Positions 41,785-49,035 of a DNA stretch of 64,000 bases are shown one piece after another. Source of the DNA: CAZVFX01 sp964626565 (GTDB lineage Bacteria > Myxococcota_A > UBA9042 > CAIXZC01); the NCBI GenBank assembly GCA_964626565.1, contig CAZVFX010000013.1:1-64000 (forward strand). The letters are read 5' to 3'. The position numbers and the translations under genes were made by a program. The notes beneath the pieces are model-generated. The model saw nothing but the letters and a program-made list of their open reading frames with translations. It did no database searches and was not told where the DNA came from. Every line of letters begins with the position of its first letter. The first letter of the stretch is position 1.

Positions 41785-42765
41785 TCAGCGGTAGTCCCTT
41801 CCTCCGAACTTGTAGCAGGCTACCTTGTGGTCCGGATTGACCATAATCAGCGGAACCGGTTCGTACCGGCATTTCATGTCCGCATCAGCACAATCGAGAC
41901 AGTAGTGGCATCCCGGCCCGGCGCCTTCCTCTGCCGGGCCGGACGGCTCTACAGGTTCAGTCATGGAGAAGTTGGCCGGCACCGCGTCCAGCAGCGACCG
42001 CGTGTACGGGTGCAGCGGGTTTGAGAACAGCTCCGCAGAGGTCCCCGTCTCTACCAGCCGGCCGCGGTGCATGACCCCCACCCGGTCTGCGATGAACTGC
42101 ACCAGTTCCATGTCATGGGAAACGAACAACAGAGTCAGGCCGTCCTTTTCCTTGAGGTCCGACAGCAGGTCGATGATCCGGGCCTGCACAGACAGGTCTA
42201 GGGCCGACACCGGTTCATCCGCAATGAGTAGCCGCGGTCGTAGTACCAGGCTCCGGGCAATGCACACCCGCTGACGCTGGCCACCGCTCAACTGGGAAGG
42301 GCGTCTCGATAGCACCTCCCGGTCCAGGCTCACCCGGTCCAGCACCTGGGAAATGCGCAGGTCCCGTTCCGCCGGTTTTACATTGTGGATCACCAGAGGT
42401 TCGGCAATGAGTTGCCCCACTGAGTGCCGCGGATTGAGGGATAGATACGGGTCCTGGAAAATTGCCTGAACCGCCTTGCGGAAGGCCAGTTTCTCATTTC
42501 TTTTCAGGCCCGGAAGAGTGAAGGAACCCAGCGTGATGCTGCCGCTGTCGATGGGGTTGAGTCCAAGGACCGCGCCGGCCACGGTGGATTTGCCGGATCC
42601 ACTCTCGCCCACCAACGCATAACAGGTCCCCTCTTCAACCGCGAAGGAGACTCTCTCCACCGCGGTGAAGCGGCGCCGCGACAGCGACCCGCCTACCGGG
42701 TAGCTCACCGAAAGCGAGCGCACCCGCAGATAGGGTGACCTCTTGGCCTTTCTTGCCGCGTTCAT
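41785..42765 (-). CDS. Oligopeptide/dipeptide ABC transporter ATPase (OppF type)
   Basis: A 326-residue ABC ATPase of the Opp/Dpp family. Walker A is GESGSGKST, the signature LSGGQRQRV, Walker B LLIADEPVSALD and the switch His in VSHDMEL. The C-terminal oligopeptide-transporter extension is Cys-rich (GCHYCLDC...C), as is usual in this family. The start ATG at 42765 overlaps the OppD-type stop by one base (TGATG), with GGAGGT about 8 nt upstream. It pairs with the OppD-type ATPase just ahead, but no permease or binding protein gene is near, so the membrane partner must be encoded elsewhere. The substrate is unknown. Confidence 0.93.
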   Translation of the reverse strand: MNAARKAKRSPYLRVRSLSVSYPVGGSLSRRRFTAVERVSFAVEEGTCYALVGESGSGKSTVAGAVLGLNPIDSGSITLGSFTLPGLKRNEKLAFRKAVQAIFQDPYLSLNPRHSVGQLIAEPLVIHNVKPAERDLRISQVLDRVSLDREVLSRRPSQLSGGQRQRVCIARSLVLRPRLLIADEPVSALDLSVQARIIDLLSDLKEKDGLTLLFVSHDMELVQFIADRVGVMHRGRLVETGTSAELFSNPLHPYTRSLLDAVPANFSMTEPVEPSGPAEEGAGPGCHYCLDCADADMKCRYEPVPLIMVNPDHKVACYKFGGRDYR

Positions 42766-43595
42766 CAACGCCCACCTCCGGAAGGAGTGAGCCGTTTTCT
42801 ACCCTCTTTCAAGGCGTAGCCGGGAGTGCAAGCCACCAGGGACCGGGTGTAAGGGTGCTGGGGAGATTTCAGCAGTTGTTCGGTCGGGCCTTGCTCCACA
42901 ACTTCCCCGTGGTTCATCACCAGTGTGTTCCCGCCCACTACCGCGGCGATGGACAGGTCGTGGGTGATGAAGAGCATGGCCAGGCCCCGCTCCTCCCTGA
43001 GGCGCAACAGGACCCGCAAGATGCGGGATTGGGTGGTTACATCCAGTGCGGTGGTGGGCTCATCTGCGATGAGAAATACCGGCTGTAAGATGAGAGCCGA
43101 CGCGATGACTACCCGCTGTGCGAGACCGCCGGAAAGCTGCCATGGGTAGGAGCGCAAGATGGCCTCCGGGTCGGTGATCCCCGCCTGGCCCAGCGCGGCG
43201 ATCACCTGCTCCCGCTCAGATTCCCGGGAGGAACCGAAGCGCATGCGCCACGCTTCCCCCACAATCTCGGCCACCCGCATGGAAGGGTTGAGCGCGGCCA
43301 TGGGCTCCTGGAAGATCATGGACATGCCCCGTCCGCAACGACTGTGACCATGATGAAGCGCCCTTCCGCTGGTCAGCACCTCCCCATCGAACCGGATCCC
43401 CCCTGACAGGCGCGCCGAATCCGGAAGCAGACCCATAACCGACAAGGCAGTCAAGCTCTTGCCTGAACCCGACTCTCCCACCAGGCAAACAGTTTCACCG
43501 TGACGAACAGAGAAGGAAACACTATTCACCGCGGTGGAGACAGCTCCGCCCGACTCGAACTTGACCGAAAGATCCCTTACTTCCAGAAGTGCCAT
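42765..43595 (-). CDS. Oligopeptide/dipeptide ABC transporter ATPase (OppD type)
   Basis: A 276-residue ABC ATPase of the Opp/Dpp family. Walker A is GESGSGKS, the signature is the slightly unusual LSGGLAQRV, Walker B is FLIADEPTTALD and the switch His is in ITHDLSI. It is shorter than many OppD proteins (about 320) because the C-terminal extension is brief (TRSLVACTPG, then a basic tail) and lacks the usual Cys motif. It is translated together with the OppF-type partner and follows the 121-residue gene by 22 nt. Confidence 0.92.
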   Translation of the reverse strand: MALLEVRDLSVKFESGGAVSTAVNSVSFSVRHGETVCLVGESGSGKSLTALSVMGLLPDSARLSGGIRFDGEVLTSGRALHHGHSRCGRGMSMIFQEPMAALNPSMRVAEIVGEAWRMRFGSSRESEREQVIAALGQAGITDPEAILRSYPWQLSGGLAQRVVIASALILQPVFLIADEPTTALDVTTQSRILRVLLRLREERGLAMLFITHDLSIAAVVGGNTLVMNHGEVVEQGPTEQLLKSPQHPYTRSLVACTPGYALKEGRKRLTPSGGGR

Positions 43596-43617
43596 GATTC
43601 CCGATCGTGGACCGCGT

Positions 43618-43983
43618 TCATTTGTCGCCGTCCTTGTCTCCCCACAAGTCGTCGTAGTCGACGTCTTCGAAGAACTTGTCCTCGGAATAGGTCGGCAGCG
43701 CCTGCTGTAGCCGCTCCCATGTCTTGCGCGCGAACTGCTCCGTCTCGCCTGCCGTGCCGAACATGCCGATTTCCTGAGCCTCGGCGTGGGCTTGGGCCAG
43801 GTTGAAGTCTATGTGCGAAAAAAGCTCGGGTTGCAGCCGATACTCTTCCAGCCATTGTTGGACGTCACTGGAAGGAACACCGAAGTGACGGGCTACCGAG
43901 CCCAGGTTGAAGAATTTGGCGCGGAACGCGGGAGTAAGCCCCAGGTGATACATGCAGAACAACTCGAACGCAGATGGTTTCAA
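43618..43983 (-). CDS. Small acidic-tailed protein ahead of Opp ATPases
   Basis: A 121-residue cytoplasmic protein that I do not recognise. It begins MKPSAFELFCMYHLGLT, has a segment that could be a helix-turn-helix (FNLGSVARHFGVPSSDVQQWLEEY, quoted by position: about residues 25-50), and ends in a very acidic tail (EDVDYDDLWGDKDGDK). I use the TTG at 43983: GGAGG lies 9 nt upstream and the promoter -10 is at 44020-44025, so the longer frame opening at 44103 would start upstream of the transcript. It leads the operon with the two Opp-type ATPases and could regulate them. Confidence 0.62.
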   Translation of the reverse strand: MKPSAFELFCMYHLGLTPAFRAKFFNLGSVARHFGVPSSDVQQWLEEYRLQPELFSHIDFNLAQAHAEAQEIGMFGTAGETEQFARKTWERLQQALPTYSEDKFFEDVDYDDLWGDKDGDK

Positions 43984-44000
43984 CAGCCCCGCCCTCCGAT

Positions 44001-44029
44001 TTGACTCGTCGTTCCATAAAACATAAGAT
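44001..44029 (+). promoter_or_regulatory. sigma70-like promoter for the LysM-M74 gene
   Basis: TTGACT (44001-44006), a 17 nt spacer and TAAGAT (44024-44029). It overlaps the opposing promoter at 44020-44048. Confidence 0.65.
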
Positions 44030-44048
44030 GGCGCCGGTCCTATGTAAA
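44020..44048 (-). promoter_or_regulatory. sigma70-like promoter for the Opp ATPase operon
   Basis: On the minus strand TTTACA (44048-44043), a 17 nt spacer and TATGTT (44025-44020). It overlaps the opposing promoter by 10 nt, so polymerases cannot occupy both at once. Confidence 0.65.
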
Positions 44049-44068
44049 GGGATTCTTGGAGGGGCGGA

Positions 44069-45025
44069 GTGTTGCACCTGATGACGTTTGTATGCCTGTC
44101 CATACTGTCGAGTTCAGGAGTAGAAACGGAGGACGCCGAACCTGCGTGGTCCGTGATTACGGTCCTGCCCGGTGACAGCGCGGCTTCCCTGGCCCGGCGC
44201 TTTGCTGTGACCCCAGCCCAATTGACGGAGTGGAACGGCGCGGACCTGGCTCAGTTGGAGGTGGGGCGGCGGCTGCGGGTGTTGTCGGTGGTGACCGGAG
44301 AGGAACGCTTTCGCCAACGCCTGAAGGGCCGCCCGGGAATGACCTGGAAGGGGCTTGCCAGGGATTACGACGTGCCGCTGGATGTGCTCCTGAAACTCAA
44401 CCGCCGCAAACGGGGCGGAAAAGTCCGTGAAGGGCAGCGAATCGTTCTTTACGTTCCCAAGAGCCGGTGGAACTGGCTGCGCCTGGACGGCGGTATTCAA
44501 CTCCAGACCGGAACCGGGGTGGTGGTGAAGCACCCCAAGTGGGCGTGGGGGAGACCAGTCACTGTGCGCTCCATCGAAGAAGTGGGGCGCAAACTGGCCG
44601 CCAGGTTCGAGGGCAGCGCAGTAGTGGTCGGCGACCTCTCCAAAAAGGGAGGCGGCCGCTTTCCACCCCATAAAGGGCACAAAGGCGGGCTCGACGCGGA
44701 TATAGGGTTGTTCAAACCTGAAGAACTCTTCACGGTGAAGTTCAAGCATCTCAAACCTTCCCAACTGGATGCGGAGCGCACCTGGTTCATGCTCAAGTGC
44801 TTCATCGACACAGGCCGGGTAGAGCGCATTCTTGTGGACTGGCGCCTCCAGTCCGCCCTGTACAATCGGGCCAAGGAGGAGAAACTGCCGCCCGAGCTAC
44901 TCGATGAACTGTTCCAGTACCCGGCACGCAGGTGGAAGCAGAAAGGCCTTATCAGGCACTACGACGGCCATAAGAATCACATTCATATTCGCTTCACGGA
45001 TCTTGGGGAAGAGGGGATCCTTTGA
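44069..45025 (+). CDS. LysM-M74 penicillin-insensitive murein endopeptidase
   Basis: A 318-residue exported peptidoglycan hydrolase. A short hydrophobic N terminus precedes two LysM-like repeats (about 30-75, ITVLPGDSAASLARRFAV; and about 85-135), which bind the glycan strands. The C-terminal MepA/M74 domain has the zinc motif as P-P-H-K-G-H-K-G-G-L-D-A-D and the second motif as NHIHIRF. It should cleave D-Ala-meso-DAP cross-links. The signal peptide is weak, perhaps because the true start is the TTG at 44072 or because export needs a nonclassical leader. The stop overlaps the next gene by 4 nt. Confidence 0.87.
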   Translation: MLHLMTFVCLSILSSSGVETEDAEPAWSVITVLPGDSAASLARRFAVTPAQLTEWNGADLAQLEVGRRLRVLSVVTGEERFRQRLKGRPGMTWKGLARDYDVPLDVLLKLNRRKRGGKVREGQRIVLYVPKSRWNWLRLDGGIQLQTGTGVVVKHPKWAWGRPVTVRSIEEVGRKLAARFEGSAVVVGDLSKKGGGRFPPHKGHKGGLDADIGLFKPEELFTVKFKHLKPSQLDAERTWFMLKCFIDTGRVERILVDWRLQSALYNRAKEEKLPPELLDELFQYPARRWKQKGLIRHYDGHKNHIHIRFTDLGEEGIL

Positions 45026-45615
45026 CCGACGCGGCAACCATCATACTCGCGGCGGGGCGTTCCTCCCGTATGGGCGAGCCCAAAGCGTTGCTCCCGTTCA
45101 GGGGCCGGACTTTTGTGGAACATAGCGCACAGCTCTTCGGCCGGCTGGGAGAGGTCGTGGTCATGACGTCGGGAAACCTGGACGCGGTGGTGGCCAAGCT
45201 GTTGCCCAACGTCATTATCGGCCGGAACCCGAAACCGGAGGACGGACTCTTTTCTTCTGTTCGTCTGGGCGTCGATTTGCTCCCGCCCGCGGTTCGGCGT
45301 CTGTTCGTGCTGCCCGTCGATTGTGTGTTGCCCGACGCAACTGTGCCCCGCATGATGATGGAGGCCGCGGCCGGTGCGGATGGCGGTGTTGTAGTCCCGG
45401 TGTTTCGTGGCACTCGAGGCCACCCCGTATTACTCGAGGAGGAGGCGTTCAGAGCAACGCCGGAATATCCGCCCACCGAGATCTTCTCTGACTTCCTCGC
45501 ACATTTCCGGGTCGCTAAGATCCCAGTGGATGAAGAGTGGATACTGTTGAACATTAACGAGCCGGGCGACTATAATGATTTCCTCGCCAGCGAGGAAAAA
45601 AGGGGGGACAGGTGA
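45022..45615 (+). CDS. MobA-like nucleotidyltransferase
   Basis: A 197-residue nucleotidyltransferase of the MobA/MocA-like class. The NTP-binding N terminus IILAAGRSSRMGEPKALLPF contains the consensus L-A-A-G-x-S-x-R-M-G and the catalytic Lys. The metal-binding Asp is in LPVDCVLP, and the substrate-side motif is R-G-H-P-V-L-L. Relatives add CMP or GMP to molybdopterin or an NMP to a sugar-type substrate. No molybdenum-cofactor genes are nearby, so the substrate is open. The TTG start overlaps the previous stop (TTTGA), and the 3' end overlaps the next gene by 4 nt: three genes form a coupled operon. Confidence 0.85.
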   Translation: MTDAATIILAAGRSSRMGEPKALLPFRGRTFVEHSAQLFGRLGEVVVMTSGNLDAVVAKLLPNVIIGRNPKPEDGLFSSVRLGVDLLPPAVRRLFVLPVDCVLPDATVPRMMMEAAAGADGGVVVPVFRGTRGHPVLLEEEAFRATPEYPPTEIFSDFLAHFRVAKIPVDEEWILLNINEPGDYNDFLASEEKRGDR

Positions 45616-46271
45616 GGATCCAGTTTTTTGGTCATGCGGCGGTGGGGCTCACAGGCAGAGGCGGGGTTGGCGTACTGCTCGACCCGTACGAACCGGGGGC
45701 ATTCGAGGGCAGGCTCGGGTATGGCCCCATACCGGGCACCTGGGACATGGTCGTCGTCTCCCACGAGCATCTGGACCACAACCACGTCGCCCCCTCCTTC
45801 GGCGATCCTTTCGTCGTCAAGGGGCCTGCAACGCATATGGGCGTCGACGTGCAAACCTTCGTCGTTAAGCATGGAGACGCCGCGGGGACGGTGGATTTTG
45901 AGAGCCGCATCAGCTCTTTCGTGCTTGACGACATCCGGGTAGTGCATCCTGGAGACATGGGAGAGGGCCCCTCGCCCGAACTGGCAGCCAACCTGGCCGG
46001 CACGGACCTGGTGTTTCTGCCGGTGGGCGGGCATTTTACCATGGGCCCGGGGGAGGCGATGGAATTTGTCACGCGGGTGAATCCGAAGATAGTGGTGCCG
46101 GTGCACTACAAGACGCCCCAGGTGAATCTGGCAATCGGGCCGCTGGAGGATTTCCTGGCTGTAGCCGGCTCCCTGCCCGTCCGGAAGTTCTCTGTCGGGG
46201 AGGTGGAGTTGACTGCGGGAGAGCTGCCTGCCAGAACCGAAATCTGGGTGCTACCCGCCCTGGCCGTTTGA
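45612..46271 (+). CDS. Metallo-beta-lactamase-fold hydrolase (UlaG-like)
   Basis: A 219-residue MBL-fold protein. The zinc-binding H-x-H-x-D-H is present as VVSHEHLDHNH, and later ligands are likely in LPVGGHFTMGPGEA and VVPVHY. It lacks a glyoxalase-type or RNase-specific extension. The pattern, with FFGHAAVGL at the N terminus, is that of the UlaG/YycJ-like group of small MBL hydrolases, for which substrates vary widely. The GTG start overlaps the preceding stop (GTGA), so it is translationally coupled. Confidence 0.85.
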   Translation: MRIQFFGHAAVGLTGRGGVGVLLDPYEPGAFEGRLGYGPIPGTWDMVVVSHEHLDHNHVAPSFGDPFVVKGPATHMGVDVQTFVVKHGDAAGTVDFESRISSFVLDDIRVVHPGDMGEGPSPELAANLAGTDLVFLPVGGHFTMGPGEAMEFVTRVNPKIVVPVHYKTPQVNLAIGPLEDFLAVAGSLPVRKFSVGEVELTAGELPARTEIWVLPALAV

Positions 46272-46291
46272 CATGAACATGGAGAGTGGAG

Positions 46292-46894
46292 ATGAAAACC
46301 AGGCTTAGTCTTGCCGTCGCCGTGTTTGCCCTCGTCGCCTTCTCGGCGTCTACTGCTAGTTCCAAGAACATGCACGGGAAATTCGGTTTCGGTCTGCAGA
46401 GAACACTGCTGGGCGTCGAAGGGATCAACCTCAACTACTGGGCCTCGCCAAAGCTGGCCGTCAGTTTTGTGGTGGGTACGGGGTTCGTGTTGGATGCGGA
46501 CAACAATAATACTTCCAGCGTGCAAGGCTCCGGCGGATTCAAGTACGTGGTCTATGCCACCAAGTTTGCCAACCTTACCGTGGGGATGAAAGCCGACGTG
46601 GCCTGGGCCAGCAAGGTGGAGGACGTGGAGAACACCGATGTGAGCGCCAGCAACGTCACTCAGTGGGGCGCAGAGCTGCCCCTGGAAGTGGAGTTCTTCA
46701 TGTCTGATTCGTTTTCGTTCAACCTCGCGGCAGGTGCAACCTTTACCGTGGTGCCTGAAAGACCCGACAAGTTCGCGGATAGCCTGGTGCTGCTGAAGTC
46801 CTCCGGGTTGGGCGGCGTGGAACAGGAGAAACATAAGGGGATCGATGTCGGCGGCGCCCTGTTTGGGCACATGGGCTTCCTCTTCTACTTCTGA
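46292..46894 (+). CDS. Small outer-membrane beta-barrel protein
   Basis: A 200-residue exported protein. The signal peptide ends near A-S-S. The mature part alternates hydrophobic and polar residues through about eight strands (KFGFGLQRTL, LAVSFVVGTGFV, LTVGMKADVAW, LPLEVEFFMS, FSFNLAAGATFTV) and ends in F-L-F-Y-F, the aromatic C terminus recognised by BamA. An eight-stranded barrel in the outer membrane is the simplest reading. The ATG at 46292 follows GGAG 8 nt upstream. It ends 10 nt inside the convergent lipoprotein gene. Confidence 0.8.
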   Translation: MKTRLSLAVAVFALVAFSASTASSKNMHGKFGFGLQRTLLGVEGINLNYWASPKLAVSFVVGTGFVLDADNNNTSSVQGSGGFKYVVYATKFANLTVGMKADVAWASKVEDVENTDVSASNVTQWGAELPLEVEFFMSDSFSFNLAAGATFTVVPERPDKFADSLVLLKSSGLGGVEQEKHKGIDVGGALFGHMGFLFYF

Positions 46895-47691
46895 GGTTCC
46901 TCCGGGCAACTCATATCCAGAATGCGCCATGCATTGTCGGCCAACAGAAAAGTGTAGCAACCTTGTTTTGTAGCACCTTCTGAGTCCACGAATTCGAATC
47001 TCCAACGGGTTACGCGCATACTGGTGCTGAAGAGCTTGTCCTTGCGTCCGATGGGCCCCTTGTAGCTCTGGTAGGTCGGACCCAGGACGGCCAGCCGCTC
47101 CTTGAACACCGCTTTCAATTCCCCGAACGCCATGCTCGTGTCCTCTACGCCCTGGTATTTCAGCAACTCGATATAATCAGCTTCAGGTGGTGGGAACTTC
47201 ATCAGCAGGGTGTCTATGTCCCTCTCCCGGGCAAGTTCGAACAGAAGCTGGCCGCTGTTGTTCAACGAGTCAGGATCCAGCGCGGCGTCGAGGGGAGTGA
47301 CAAACTCCTTTTGAACCTCCGGGTCGGAACGAATGTAGTTGACCTCTTTCCAATCCGTCAGGTCGGAAGGGGCGATCCCCTCATCGGCAGCTATGGGCGG
47401 CGTTTCCGGGCCGGCGGGAGGCTCAAGCGGCGGAAAAAAAGTATATTCGCTCATTTTGCGAGCCATTGACGCGGATATCTCCGGCGGTGCGGAAACGTCT
47501 TTGGCTCCGCTGACGTCAGTGGAACCCTCAGGTGCGGAGACGTCGGGCTGAGGAGTGGGTGCGGGCTTGCTGACTTCCTTTGCCGCGGTGACGGGCGGGC
47601 TTTTCTTCTTCTCCGGGGCTTTCTTCTTACAGCCCGGGGCACAAATCAACAGTGCTGCCAGCAGTGGAAGATAGTTCGAAAATCGTTTCAT
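46885..47691 (-). CDS. Lipoprotein of unknown function, coupled to folC
   Basis: A 268-residue lipoprotein (lipobox APGC) with a Lys/Pro/Ser-rich spacer (about 22-85) and a C-terminal domain (about 110-265) of mixed alpha/beta type. The last strands (WRFEFVDSEGATKQGCYTFLLADNAWRILDMSC) resemble the end of SnoaL/NTF2-like or DUF4878-type domains, but I cannot assign a family. The ATG at 47691 overlaps the folC stop as ATGA, so translation is coupled. The frame extends to 47766, but that would lie inside folC. The 3' end overlaps the opposing barrel gene by 10 nt. Confidence 0.7.
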   Translation of the reverse strand: MKRFSNYLPLLAALLICAPGCKKKAPEKKKSPPVTAAKEVSKPAPTPQPDVSAPEGSTDVSGAKDVSAPPEISASMARKMSEYTFFPPLEPPAGPETPPIAADEGIAPSDLTDWKEVNYIRSDPEVQKEFVTPLDAALDPDSLNNSGQLLFELARERDIDTLLMKFPPPEADYIELLKYQGVEDTSMAFGELKAVFKERLAVLGPTYQSYKGPIGRKDKLFSTSMRVTRWRFEFVDSEGATKQGCYTFLLADNAWRILDMSCPEEPQK

Positions 47692-48998
47692 GGTTGCTGC
47701 TCCGTAGCATCCTGTAGCGGGGCCAGCCGCCTTAGATAGTATCCCACAAGGAAAAGCGATCCACAACAGACGTTTGGCGCACCCGGCGGCGCCGGGCCGC
47801 CCGTCAGGTCGGTGAGCAGGGTCAGCGCCGCATCCGGGTCAGGCTCCGCTACCACCGGCAGCGCTCCTTCCACTCTGCGCGCCAGGTCGGCCGGTGCGTG
47901 TCCGCCCCCCCCGGGCAGGTCGGTGAAGATGAAAGCAGAAGCCAGTTCCGCCAGTTCCGCCAGTACTCCGGCCGCATCTTTGTCCTTCTTGAGCGCGACC
48001 AGAATCGTCGGGCGGTGCTCGAAGCTCTGCGCGAACGACCGGACAAGCGCACGGGCCGCAACCGCGTTGTGCGCGCCGTCGCACAGCACTGTGCCGTGGC
48101 CCGTATGTCGCAAATCGAAACGCCCCGGCCAGGCCGCTTCTGCCAAGCCGCGGCGGCAGGCTTCCTCCAGATTATCTGCCGGCTCCAGAAGGGCCCTGCA
48201 CGCCGCCACTGCAAGCCCCGCGTTCTGCACCTGATAGTGGCCATTGAGGGCAAGCCGGGCGTTTCGCACCTCAAATCCCGGAGAGGTGAAATTGAATGCC
48301 GCTGGGGAGCCTTTCGTGGAATAGTCTTCTCCCTCGAATATCGCCGGAATGCCCCTCTCGGCGCACGCCTTGGTCAGGAAGGCAGCGGCTTCGAGGGTTT
48401 GCTTCGCCAGAACGCAGGGAACGTCTTTGCGCGCGACCCCCAGCTTCTCCCCTGCGATGGAAACCAGATTGTCACCGAGGAAATCGGTGTGTTCCAGTCC
48501 CAACGGGGTCACCACGGTGGCCGCCGGCCGAGTTACATTTGTGGCGTCCAGGCGCCCTCCCAAACCGACCTCCAGGATTGTGTAGTCAAGGTTGTGCCCG
48601 GCCAACGCGAGAAATGCGGCTGCGGTTACGTATTCGAAACCGGTAAGGGAGACGCCGCACGCCTTCTCCGAAGCCAGTACCTGCGCACCGGCCTCGTCGA
48701 AATCCGTGCCGGCAATCGGTCCGTCGCCCAAGCGCACCCGTTCACAAACATCTATCAGATGCGGGGAGGTGTAGAGCGCGGCTTTCTTACCCGCGGCGAC
48801 AAGAATTGAGTGGGCAAAAGCGGCCACCGACCCCTTGCCGTTGGTGCCGGCCACCACCAGCGTGCGCCCTATGTTGTGTTGCGGTGTGCCCAACTCCTCC
48901 AGAACCTGTTCGATGCGCGCCAGCCCCGGCTGGATTCCCAGCGCGGCGCGTCTGAGCATCTCTCGTTCGATAAGGCTGGCCTGGCCTGGTCCGGACAT
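47688..48998 (-). CDS. folC: Folylpolyglutamate synthase/dihydrofolate synthase
   Basis: A 436-residue Mur-ligase-type enzyme that adds glutamate to dihydropteroate and tetrahydrofolate. The P-loop is VAGTNGKGSVAAF, then the T-S-P-H-L motif (YTSPHLIDVCERV). The metal/substrate block EVGLGGRLDATN and the C-terminal LCDGAHN motif are intact. I use the ATG at 48998 (MSGPGQ...) with AAGGG upstream; the frame extends 65 residues further, but those are Arg-rich and overlap the next gene. It is followed directly by a coupled lipoprotein gene. Confidence 0.96.
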   Translation of the reverse strand: MSGPGQASLIEREMLRRAALGIQPGLARIEQVLEELGTPQHNIGRTLVVAGTNGKGSVAAFAHSILVAAGKKAALYTSPHLIDVCERVRLGDGPIAGTDFDEAGAQVLASEKACGVSLTGFEYVTAAAFLALAGHNLDYTILEVGLGGRLDATNVTRPAATVVTPLGLEHTDFLGDNLVSIAGEKLGVARKDVPCVLAKQTLEAAAFLTKACAERGIPAIFEGEDYSTKGSPAAFNFTSPGFEVRNARLALNGHYQVQNAGLAVAACRALLEPADNLEEACRRGLAEAAWPGRFDLRHTGHGTVLCDGAHNAVAARALVRSFAQSFEHRPTILVALKKDKDAAGVLAELAELASAFIFTDLPGGGGHAPADLARRVEGALPVVAEPDPDAALTLLTDLTGGPAPPGAPNVCCGSLFLVGYYLRRLAPLQDATEQQP

Positions 48999-49035
48999 GC
49001 TTATCCCTTTGTCACCGTGATGACCCCGGAGGCAG

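Noticed and set aside
43984..44103. Longer start for the 121-residue gene
   Set aside because: It would begin upstream of the promoter -10 at 44020-44025 and overlap the divergent gene; the TTG at 43983 has GGAGG.
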